A stretch of 6,195 nt of DNA from Ruminococcus sp. (GTDB lineage: Bacteria; Bacillota; Clostridia; Oscillospirales; Ruminococcaceae). Of this stretch, positions 1 through 4,581 are shown piece by piece (position 1 is the stretch's first letter; each line of letters opens with the position of its first letter). A program made the translations under genes and the position numbers. The stretch spans positions 12,015 to 18,209 of the forward strand of contig DMBA01000379.1 of NCBI GenBank assembly GCA_003446315.1. The letters run 5' to 3'. The notes beneath the pieces were generated by a model, which was not told where the DNA came from, did not search any database, and saw nothing but the letters and a program-made list of their open reading frames with translations.

Positions 1-131
1 CGCACCGCTTTCGCTTTGTTATTCTTCAGGATGGACAGGTTTGCCGGTGTGATCTCCACACGCTCTGCAAGCTCTCCCGCGGAGATCTTCCGTTTCGCCA
101 TCATCACATCAAGATTGACAATAATCGGCAT
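1..131 (-). CDS. Small Cro/C1-type HTH transcriptional regulator (YozG-like), C-terminus cut by window edge
   Basis: The first 43 codons are visible, read leftward from an ATG at 131. The protein begins MPIIVNLDVMMAKRKIS and continues with a classic helix-turn-helix pattern: an AGELAERV helix, an EITPANLS turn and recognition helix, then ILKNNKAKAVR. This N-terminus is typical of the very small (about 65-75 residue) HTH proteins of the YozG group, which are DNA-binding cytoplasmic regulators. An AAGGGG ribosome binding site (140-145) precedes the start by 8 bases. It begins 14 bases after the stop of the DUF2975 gene, so the two form an operon, the usual pairing for this family. By family precedent it probably regulates its own operon or a neighbour, and the repeats at 670-725 are candidate targets. 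The family call is firm; the target is inference. Confidence 0.85.
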   Translation of the reverse strand, partial: MPIIVNLDVMMAKRKISAGELAERVEITPANLSILKNNKAKAV

Positions 132-145
132 ATGCTCCGCCCCTT

Positions 146-598
146 TCAAATCGTATAGTCGTTTTCTTCGCGCATTTCCACTGCCATTGCAAACAAATTC
201 TTCAGCACGCGAAGAATGATTCCCGCAAATGCAGCCGTAAATGCAACAAACATCGACATCAGCCGGACATATGAGAGCAGCAGCCAGATAACTGCCACTC
301 CAAAGCAGCACCACGAAATCACACGCATGATCGTGACGTTTTCCGTGACGAAAATTTGCTTCTTTCCAATGTTGCCGAACATGCGAAAGAGCTGCCAGAG
401 CGCCAGTATACCGAGAATCGCACTGAGATACAGCGCAATGTTCAGGATGACGTGAATCGGCTTCTGATCGGAAACTGCATCGTACCACTCTGTAATGACC
501 GGAATGCAGAACAGTGAAATACATGCAAACACCATCATCACAAAGGTCAGAATACGCGAGAGGGAAAGGGATTTTTCAGCAGTCCATTTCAGTTTCAT
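146..598 (-). CDS. DUF2975 domain membrane protein, partner of the HTH regulator
   Basis: A 150-residue integral membrane protein starting MKLKWTAEKSLSLSR. Four hydrophobic segments are visible at about residues 15-35, 48-70, 92-111 and 113-131. Between helices 2 and 3 lies a GNIGKKQIFVTENVTIMRVIS stretch, in which the phenylalanine, ENV and following Arg/Ile/Ser fit the conserved loop of DUF2975. The C-terminus is charged (EMREEND). The family has no established biochemical role. Its constant companion is a small YozG-like HTH protein, as here, which suggests it senses something at the membrane or restrains the regulator (inference). The start at 598 is chosen because AAGGAG (609-614) sits 10 bases upstream. 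An in-frame start at 643 would lie inside the promoter, upstream of the predicted transcription start. Expression is expected from the promoter at 634-662. Confidence 0.85.
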   Translation of the reverse strand: MKLKWTAEKSLSLSRILTFVMMVFACISLFCIPVITEWYDAVSDQKPIHVILNIALYLSAILGILALWQLFRMFGNIGKKQIFVTENVTIMRVISWCCFGVAVIWLLLSYVRLMSMFVAFTAAFAGIILRVLKNLFAMAVEMREENDYTI

Positions 599-608
599 AA
601 GCGGAACA

Positions 609-614
609 CTCCTT
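609..614 (-). promoter_or_regulatory. Ribosome binding site that fixes the DUF2975 start
   Basis: On the minus strand the sequence reads AAGGAG, then 10 bases, then ATG at 598. It supports the 598 start over the upstream in-frame ATG at 643, which has no ribosome binding site and overlaps the -10 region. Confidence 0.75.
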
Positions 615-633
615 CGTTTGAATTTCTGAATAC

Positions 634-662
634 AGTATAGCACAGAATTTCTCGTTTGTCAA
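634..662 (-). promoter_or_regulatory. Sigma-A promoter of the DUF2975/HTH operon
   Basis: Reading the minus strand, a perfect TTGACA (-35, 657-662) is followed by a 17-base spacer and TATACT (-10, 634-639). A TGC directly before the -10 makes it an extended -10 as well. Transcription should start near 627, about 30 bases before the DUF2975 start codon. It is one of the two best promoters in the window. The inverted repeat at 671-685 lies immediately upstream, centred about 51 bases before the predicted start, a position compatible with activator or repressor binding. Confidence 0.88.
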
Positions 663-669
663 TAGGAAA

Positions 670-725
670 TTATCGTTTTTCGATATATTTTTTCTGAATC
701 TCAAAAAATCGTTATCGTTTTTCGA
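670..725. repeat. Two 14-bp direct repeats 42 bp apart in the divergent intergenic region (candidate operators)
   Basis: The sequence TTATCGTTTTTCGA occurs identically at 670-683 and 712-725. The repeats are 42 bp apart, close to four turns of B-DNA, so both would face the same side of the helix. The first copy extends into a perfect inverted repeat, TATCG-TTTTT-CGATA (671-685); the second is imperfect (TATCG-TTTTT-CGAAA, 713-727) and abuts the ribosome binding site of the gene at 740. They lie between the minus-strand promoter and the plus-strand start. This is the layout expected for operators of a dimeric HTH protein, and the YozG-like regulator encoded next door is the obvious candidate. 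Binding is inference. Confidence 0.6.
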
Positions 726-739
726 AAGGAGATATTCCG

Positions 740-1147
740 TTGAAGACACCGAAATCCCCGCAGATACGCAAGAAACCGCTGTATTGTGCGGGCTTGTGTC
801 TGCTGCCGTTTGCGGCGGGTGCTTTGCTGCTTTTGCTCAAAATGCTGTATGCAAAATATGTGATGCAGTTCGTTCCGCCCTGTGTGTTCCGGTTATTGAC
901 CGGCAAGCTGTGCCCTTCCTGCGGCATGACGCACAGTGTGTTTGCCATCTGCCGTCTGGACTTCGCAGAAGCCGCAAGACAAAATCTCATCGCGCCCTTC
1001 GGCGTACTGCTCGCCCTGCTCTGTTATGCAGAGCTATGGCTGCGGTTCTGCGGCAAACCGCGCCGTCTGATCCCGCGGCAAAAATCGTTCTGGATCGGTG
1101 TGCTGCTCTTTTTCCTTGCATACGCCGTCATCCGCAATCTCATATAA
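740..1147 (+). CDS. DUF2752 domain membrane protein
   Basis: A 135-residue membrane protein with hydrophobic segments at about residues 14-36, 84-103 and 115-133 and a basic N-terminus (KTPKSPQIRKK). The diagnostic DUF2752 block is present at residues 58-82: CPSCGMTHS, then a short hydrophobic stretch, then LDFAEAARQN. In family members this reads roughly CP-x-CG-x-TR followed by GDFxxAxxxNP. Here His65 replaces the usual Arg and Leu73 the usual Gly. The Cys58/Cys61 pair could bind metal or be redox active; the family function is unknown. Translation starts at a TTG (740), 8 bases after AGGAG (727-731); no better start is in frame. No convincing plus-strand promoter is visible upstream, though TATATT at 684-689 could be a weak -10. 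It is followed 24 bases later by the gene at 1172, probably in the same transcript. Confidence 0.8.
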   Translation: MKTPKSPQIRKKPLYCAGLCLLPFAAGALLLLLKMLYAKYVMQFVPPCVFRLLTGKLCPSCGMTHSVFAICRLDFAEAARQNLIAPFGVLLALLCYAELWLRFCGKPRRLIPRQKSFWIGVLLFFLAYAVIRNLI

Positions 1148-1171
1148 GAACATCAGAAAGGTGCAAAAAAA

Positions 1172-1999
1172 ATGAAGTTTTCGCTCAAAAAACACAAAGC
1201 CGGTCTGATCGCAGTCGGCATCGTCTTATTGATCGCGGCAGCATGGCTGCTGCTCTGGAACCATGTCGGCAATCAGGTGCAGAAGGCTGCTTATGAAGCA
1301 TCCTTTGATACATTGGTTTTCAGCGGCGCATATTATCAGCGCTGCGACCTTGTGACCGTGCAGGATTATCTCCCTGATACCGCCGCACTTGATGCATCCC
1401 TCTGCGGCAGCCGGCTCGGAGAAGTCAGCATGCCGGCAGTCTGTCCGCTGTTTGCGTGCAAGCCGCTGGAAGATGCCGGAAAGCAAAACGCCGTCATCCT
1501 CATGCAGCGGGATGCAGAATATATCCCCTATGAGCTGACCGGATTTCAGTATCTCGATGACAGCCCGTCCATCTGGGCAGTCTGTTCCTCTTACGGCATC
1601 GGCGATGCAGCCGATTTCGAATCGGTCACCGTGCGGGATGCCTCTGACAATGTGCTCGAAACGATCGACGACCCGCAGGCACTCTCCGCTTTCTATGAGA
1701 AATTCCTCAAACTCGGCGATGATCTCTCCGATGAAGAACAATCCCGGCGCTATTACGATGCCTATGTCAGCGAATTCGGCGAGAGCGAAAAAATCTATAT
1801 GGAAGACGGAAAAGTGCAGACAGCCGATACCGAAACATATGACGCTGCCATGCAATTCTGGACAACCGATCTGAAGAAAGTCGATCTCCGACTCAAAAAC
1901 GGACTCCAGCTCCGCGGCTGCATCTATGCCCCCAAACCCGGCATCTTTTCCGTTTACGGCGATTATGTCATCACAGATGACTTCTTCATAAAACAATAA
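1172..1999 (+). CDS. Unrecognised single-pass membrane protein with a large extracytoplasmic domain
   Basis: I do not recognise a family for this 275-residue protein. A basic N-terminus (MKFSLKKHKAG) precedes one transmembrane helix at about residues 10-30, with no cleavage site or lipobox. By the positive-inside rule the N-terminus is cytoplasmic and about 245 residues lie outside. The outer part is acidic, rich in Asp, Glu and Tyr, and holds several cysteines. It ends in a beta-rich pattern (VDLRLKNGLQLRGCIYAP, then FSVYGDYVITDDFF). A middle segment (SVTVRDASDNVLETIDDPQALSAFY) resembles the beta-strand-plus-helix layout of small secreted sensory or inhibitor-like domains, but that is impression only. 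AGAAAGG (1155-1161) lies 10 bases before the ATG. It starts 24 bases after the DUF2752 gene, so it is likely cotranscribed. The opposite strand is also open (1226-2026) but lacks a ribosome binding site. Confidence 0.75.
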   Translation: MKFSLKKHKAGLIAVGIVLLIAAAWLLLWNHVGNQVQKAAYEASFDTLVFSGAYYQRCDLVTVQDYLPDTAALDASLCGSRLGEVSMPAVCPLFACKPLEDAGKQNAVILMQRDAEYIPYELTGFQYLDDSPSIWAVCSSYGIGDAADFESVTVRDASDNVLETIDDPQALSAFYEKFLKLGDDLSDEEQSRRYYDAYVSEFGESEKIYMEDGKVQTADTETYDAAMQFWTTDLKKVDLRLKNGLQLRGCIYAPKPGIFSVYGDYVITDDFFIKQ

Positions 2000-2021
2000 G
2001 AAATGGATTCCGGAAAAGTCA

Positions 2022-2048
2022 GTCAAAAAGAGCTTTCATGCTCTTGAC
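2022..2048. repeat. Inverted repeat overlapping the -35 of the zinc-ribbon/TM2 gene
   Basis: GTCAA (2022-2026) and GAGC (2030-2033) pair with GCTC (2040-2043) and TTGAC (2044-2048), with an AAA bulge in the left arm and a TTTCAT loop. The right arm runs into the TTGACA -35 box. It may be an operator, or a weak hairpin left from termination of the upstream unit. No T-tract follows, so it is not a normal intrinsic terminator. Confidence 0.45.
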
Positions 2049-2072
2049 AGATGCCTGAAAAGTGAGTATAAT
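2044..2072 (+). promoter_or_regulatory. Perfect-consensus sigma-A promoter for the zinc-ribbon/TM2 gene
   Basis: TTGACA (2044-2049), a 17-base spacer and TATAAT (2067-2072) match the sigma-A consensus at all twelve positions with optimal spacing. Transcription should begin near 2079, giving a leader of about 50 bases to the ATG at 2128. It shows that the possible in-frame GTG start at 2062 is not used, since it lies inside the promoter. Confidence 0.92.
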
Positions 2073-2127
2073 ACAATTAGTGAAGTATGCGTATGTGTTT
2101 CACATAGCAAAAGGAGGGTACAACATC

Positions 2128-2787
2128 ATGTTTTGCAGAAATTGTGCAGAAGTAATGCTTGATACAGATATTACATGTCCGAATTGCGGTTTTGCCGCCG
2201 GAACGGGCTTGAAGTATTGCGCACAGTGCGGTTCGGAGACAGCTCCGGGTGCCGTCATTTGTGAGATCTGCGGAAATCCCGTCAGCAGTGTGATGGCAGG
2301 CGGCGCAGCAGCAGCCTTCCAGCAGCAGCCCCAGTTCCAGCAGCAAACACAATTCCAGCAGCAGGCACAATTCCAACAACCGTTCCAGCAGCAGTTCCAG
2401 CAGCCATTCCAGCAGCAAACTGTCAATCTGCAAAAAGGTACGCCGTTCCAGCAGCCCGGAGCACAGCAGTTCCGCACGGTTGATCCGAATGCGACATTCC
2501 AGCAGCAGCCCGGTGCGTTCCAGCAAAATGCCGCAAATCAGTATTACGGCACAATGACCTATAAATCCAAAATGACCGCCGGCTTGCTCGGCATCTTCCT
2601 CGGTGCACTCGGTGTGCATAATTTCTATCTCGGCTATACCACAAAAGGTATGATCCAGCTCCTGATGACACTGCTTTCCTGCGGTACACTCGGCGTTGTT
2701 TCTGAGATCTGGGGTCTTGTGGAAGGCATCATGATCCTGACCGGCTCCATCAATCAGGACGGCAAAGGACTGCCGCTGAAAGAGTAA
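2128..2787 (+). CDS. Double zinc-ribbon, Gln-rich linker, TM2 domain membrane protein
   Basis: A 219-residue protein with three parts. Residues 3-48 hold two CxxC...CxxC zinc ribbons (Cys3/6/17/20 and Cys31/34/45/48). Residues 64-138 are a Gln/Phe-rich low-complexity linker built of FQQQ, QFQQ and PFQQQ units. Residues 146-206 form a TM2 domain: a GLLGIFLGALGVHNFYLG helix and turn, then KGMIQLLMTLL, then SEIWGLVEGIMILTG, where Glu199 stands at the usual Asp position. TM2 proteins are two-helix membrane proteins; in bacteria they often carry N-terminal zinc ribbons and have no settled function. The start at 2128 is set by AAGGAGGG (2111-2118) 9 bases upstream and by the promoter position. It appears monocistronic. 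An adaptor or stress-response role is possible but unproven. Confidence 0.9.
   Translation: MFCRNCAEVMLDTDITCPNCGFAAGTGLKYCAQCGSETAPGAVICEICGNPVSSVMAGGAAAAFQQQPQFQQQTQFQQQAQFQQPFQQQFQQPFQQQTVNLQKGTPFQQPGAQQFRTVDPNATFQQQPGAFQQNAANQYYGTMTYKSKMTAGLLGIFLGALGVHNFYLGYTTKGMIQLLMTLLSCGTLGVVSEIWGLVEGIMILTGSINQDGKGLPLKE
2318..2420 (+). repeat. Degenerate tandem repeat encoding FQQQ units
   Basis: Repeats of the core TTCCAGCAGCAG and close variants (CAATTCCAGCAGCAG, CCGTTCCAGCAGCAG) run in frame through the linker of the TM2 protein, with further copies near 2448 and 2497. The unit is about 12-15 bases, so copy number could change by slippage or recombination without breaking the reading frame. Several synonymous changes (CAA/CAG) show that the array is not newly expanded. 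Confidence 0.75.
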
Positions 2788-2812
2788 TAAACAAATATAA
2801 AAAATACATAGA

Positions 2813-2827
2813 TCGGTCAAAAACCGA
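2813..2827 (+). other. Weak hairpin after the TM2 gene
   Basis: TCGGT and ACCGA form a 5-bp stem with a CAAAA loop, 26 bases after the TM2 stop. The nearest T-rich run starts some 15 bases further on (near 2843), so it is a poor intrinsic terminator. No better terminator is visible between 2788 and the next promoter. Confidence 0.25.
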
Positions 2828-2890
2828 CACCGTATTCACACTTGTTTTTCATTTTCTGAAAGATAACTTCAGATTCATTTAAGTTGCTTC

Positions 2891-2899
2891 TGTTATAAT
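2891..2899 (+). promoter_or_regulatory. Extended -10 promoter for the polyphosphate polymerase cassette
   Basis: A perfect TATAAT (2894-2899) is preceded by TGT, giving an extended -10. No good -35 is visible at the right distance (AGATTC at 2871-2876 with 17-base spacing), so the promoter probably depends on the extended -10 and perhaps an activator. A short dyad, AACTT (2865-2869) and AAGTT (2881-2885) separated by 11 bases, covers the -35 area and could be an operator. Transcription would start near 2906, giving a leader of about 94 bases before the ATG at 3000. Confidence 0.65.
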
Positions 2900-2923
2900 G
2901 GAATCAAACTTAGGGGGACGCCA

Positions 2924-3028
2924 ATGAGAAGACCGCCCGGCAACGGACGGCAGACGCTTTCCGGATATTTCCTATATAATTCGATTGGAGGCAACGATTA
3001 TGGCTATCAGCACATTTCAGCGCCGTGA
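2924..3028 (+). CDS. Possible 34-codon upstream ORF overlapping the polymerase start
   Basis: An ATG at 2924 sits 6 bases after AGGGGG (2912-2917), a good ribosome binding site just downstream of the predicted transcription start. The frame runs 34 codons (MRRPPGNGRQTLSGYF, then LYNSIGGNDYGYQHISAP) to a TGA at 3026-3028, which is 29 bases inside the polymerase gene in another frame. No family is recognised. If translated, it would carry ribosomes across the polymerase ribosome binding site (2987-2991) and affect its initiation, so it could be a regulatory leader. It may also be chance; nothing in the peptide itself proves coding. Confidence 0.35.
   Translation: MRRPPGNGRQTLSGYFLYNSIGGNDYGYQHISAP
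2933..2950 (+). other. GC-rich leader hairpin with a GCAA tetraloop
   Basis: CCGCCCG (2933-2939) and CGGACGG (2944-2950) pair over seven positions with one C-A mismatch, closed by a GNRA-type GCAA loop. It lies in the transcribed leader about 37 bases before the polymerase ribosome binding site and inside the short upstream ORF. It could shape leader translation or be part of a larger structured RNA. I do not recognise a known riboswitch class here. Confidence 0.45.
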
Positions 3029-3755
3029 AGTGAAATTCCTGCTGTCAAAGGAGCAGTTTGAGGCTCTGCTTCCTGTGGTGCATGAGCACATGAATCCCGA
3101 TGCGTATTGCGTCGACGGCAAGGAATACGGCATTTACAACATCTATTACGATACACCGGATAATTATTTGATCCGGCAGTCCATCGAAAAGCCCTATTAC
3201 AAAGAAAAACTGCGGCTCAGAAGTTATTACTCCCCTGCCGCACAGGATTCCTCGGTCTTTCTGGAAGTCAAAAAGAAAATCGGCGGCATCGTCACAAAAC
3301 GCCGCGTCGCAATGACCCTTCAGGAAGCCGAGACTTATATCCAGACCCGTGAAAAACCGCATTATGAACGCTTCATCGACCGTCAGGTGATGAAGGAAAT
3401 GGATGTCTTCCTGGATTTTTATGATTCCATTCAGCCGCGCCAGTATATCAGTTACCAGCGTGCTGCGTTTTTCGGTAAAGATGACCCCGAATTCCGTCTG
3501 ACCTTTGACCGCAAGATCACCGCAAGAAGATATGATCTGACACTTGCAAAGGAAAGCTACGGTTCGCAGTTGATCCTGCCCGATCAGCGGCTGATGGAAA
3601 TTAAGGTTCCCGGTTCGCTCCCGCTTTGGATGAGTCAGGCACTCTCCGAGCTTGAGATCAGAAAGCTGAGCTTTTCAAAATACGGAACCGCTTATACAAA
3701 TTTTGTGCGAGAGCAGATCGCACAGCAGGATGAAAGGAAGATGATCTATGCTTAA
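3000..3755 (+). CDS. VTC-domain polyphosphate polymerase
   Basis: A 251-residue soluble protein made almost wholly of a VTC domain, the tunnel-fold catalytic domain that in yeast Vtc4 extends polyphosphate from ATP. Matching tunnel motifs appear in order: RREVKFLL (residues 8-15), YYDTPDNYLI (49-58), KLRLR (70-74, basic strand), FLEVKKK (87-93), TKRR (99-102), RLTFDRKI (166-173), LMEIKVPG (198-205, with the candidate metal-binding Glu200) and SFSKYG (224-229). No SPX domain or membrane helix is attached, as usual for bacterial members. The ATG at 3000 follows GGAGG (2987-2991) by 8 bases; the in-frame TTG at 2985 overlaps that site and is rejected. The downstream DUF4956 gene overlaps its end by 8 bases, so the two are translationally coupled. 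Polyphosphate as product is inferred from the family. Confidence 0.88.
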   Translation: MAISTFQRREVKFLLSKEQFEALLPVVHEHMNPDAYCVDGKEYGIYNIYYDTPDNYLIRQSIEKPYYKEKLRLRSYYSPAAQDSSVFLEVKKKIGGIVTKRRVAMTLQEAETYIQTREKPHYERFIDRQVMKEMDVFLDFYDSIQPRQYISYQRAAFFGKDDPEFRLTFDRKITARRYDLTLAKESYGSQLILPDQRLMEIKVPGSLPLWMSQALSELEIRKLSFSKYGTAYTNFVREQIAQQDERKMIYA

Positions 3756-4512
3756 CCCCATTGCCGCAGTTCAGATGTCGAACATTTTCACAAGGATCTT
3801 TGATGACCAATCCGCCGCGAACCTCGATTTCCCGACAACCGGTGAAGTCCTTGCATGTGTCCTGAGCGCTCTGGTGCTCGGCGTGCTCATCGGGCTTGTC
3901 TATATGTTCACCCACCGGAAAACCGGATATACCCAAAGCTACATCATCGCAATGCCGATGCTTTCGGGTCTGGTTTCCACCGTCATCGTCATGATGGGTC
4001 TGCTCGCAAGCAGCACCACCGGCATGACCGCTGCGATCTCCCTGACCGGTGCATTCTCATTGGTTCGGTTCCGTTCCGCGCCCGGCGATCCCAGAGATAT
4101 CGCATATGTCTTCTTCGCAATGGTGATGGGTACGGTCTGCGGCATTGGCTTTATCGGCTACGCTTGCTTGATTTTCGTCATTCTGGCTGCCGTTCTCATC
4201 TTCTTTAACCTCATCAATTTTGCAGCACCGAAAACACAGGATATGACCATGAAGATCACCATTCCGGAGAATCTCAATTATAACGGTCTGTTCGATAAGG
4301 TGTTTGAGCAGTACACAACCGATTATGTACTCCGCCGTGTCAAAACAACTGATTTCGGAACGCTGTTTGATCTGGTCTATTCCATCCGTGTCAAAACCGA
4401 TGCGGATCAGAAGAAATTCATTGATGAGATTCGTGCGCTGAACGGAAACCTCAACGTCACGCTCGTTCTCTATAAGTATGACGATCAGATTTACGATCAG
4501 AAACAGAAATAA
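3748..4512 (+). CDS. DUF4956 membrane protein, partner of the VTC enzyme
   Basis: A 254-residue protein with a membrane half and a soluble half. Hydrophobic segments lie at about residues 34-54, 66-87, 92-106 (short), 117-136 and 138-154. The family signature GAFSLVRFRSAPGDPRDIAY (residues 101-120) places conserved arginines (107, 109, 116) and acidic residues beside the membrane helices, followed by the small-residue helix VMGTVCGIGF. Residues 165-254 form a cytoplasmic alpha/beta domain (TMKITIPENLNYNG, then VKTDADQKKFIDEIRALNGN). The ATG at 3748 follows GGA (3736-3738) and overlaps the VTC stop by 8 bases. DUF4956 is commonly encoded beside VTC-domain proteins. By analogy with the membrane subunits of the yeast VTC complex it may anchor the enzyme or pass the polymer across the membrane; that is inference. 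Confidence 0.87.
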   Translation: MLNPIAAVQMSNIFTRIFDDQSAANLDFPTTGEVLACVLSALVLGVLIGLVYMFTHRKTGYTQSYIIAMPMLSGLVSTVIVMMGLLASSTTGMTAAISLTGAFSLVRFRSAPGDPRDIAYVFFAMVMGTVCGIGFIGYACLIFVILAAVLIFFNLINFAAPKTQDMTMKITIPENLNYNGLFDKVFEQYTTDYVLRRVKTTDFGTLFDLVYSIRVKTDADQKKFIDEIRALNGNLNVTLVLYKYDDQIYDQKQK

Positions 4513-4520
4513 GAAGCCAC

Positions 4521-4559
4521 AAAACAGACTGAGGTAATTTTGCCTTGGTCTGTTTTTTT
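4521..4559 (+). terminator. Strong intrinsic terminator between the DUF4956 and lipoprotein genes
   Basis: The core hairpin runs CAGAC (4525-4529) to GTCTG (4548-4552), with inner pairs TGAGGTA to TGCCTTG through two G-U wobbles, an ATTT loop and seven T residues (4553-4559). Upstream A residues (4521-4524) can extend the stem. It begins 8 bases after the DUF4956 stop and its T-tract ends 22 bases before the lipoprotein start codon. No promoter fits between, so it probably acts as a partial terminator lowering lipoprotein expression. Confidence 0.88.
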
Positions 4560-4581
4560 CGTAAGCGAAAGGAATGCTGAT

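Noticed and set aside
784..1296. Plus-strand open frame of 170 codons, rich in Cys and Arg
   Set aside because: It overlaps the DUF2752 gene and the start of the next gene in a different frame. Its composition is typical of an out-of-frame reading of GC-rich DNA.
1226..2026. Long open frame of 266 codons on the minus strand
   Set aside because: It lies antisense to the 1172-1999 gene, has no ribosome binding site or recognisable domain, and the plus-strand frame has a proper start and a clear membrane helix.
2077..2820. Minus-strand open frame of 247 codons
   Set aside because: It is the shadow of the zinc-ribbon/TM2 gene; the Leu-rich repeats are just the complement of the Gln-rich linker codons.
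2865..2885. AACTT-N11-AAGTT dyad or a Pho-box-like site upstream of the polymerase promoter
   Set aside because: A phosphate-regulated promoter would fit a polyphosphate gene, but the repeats do not match the TTAACA-type PhoP or CTGTCAT-type PhoB patterns. Only a 5-bp dyad is present, so it is mentioned under the promoter and not claimed as a site.
2900..2999. Known riboswitch in the polymerase leader
   Set aside because: I compared it by eye with c-di-GMP and preQ1 type cores and saw no match; only one local hairpin is supported.
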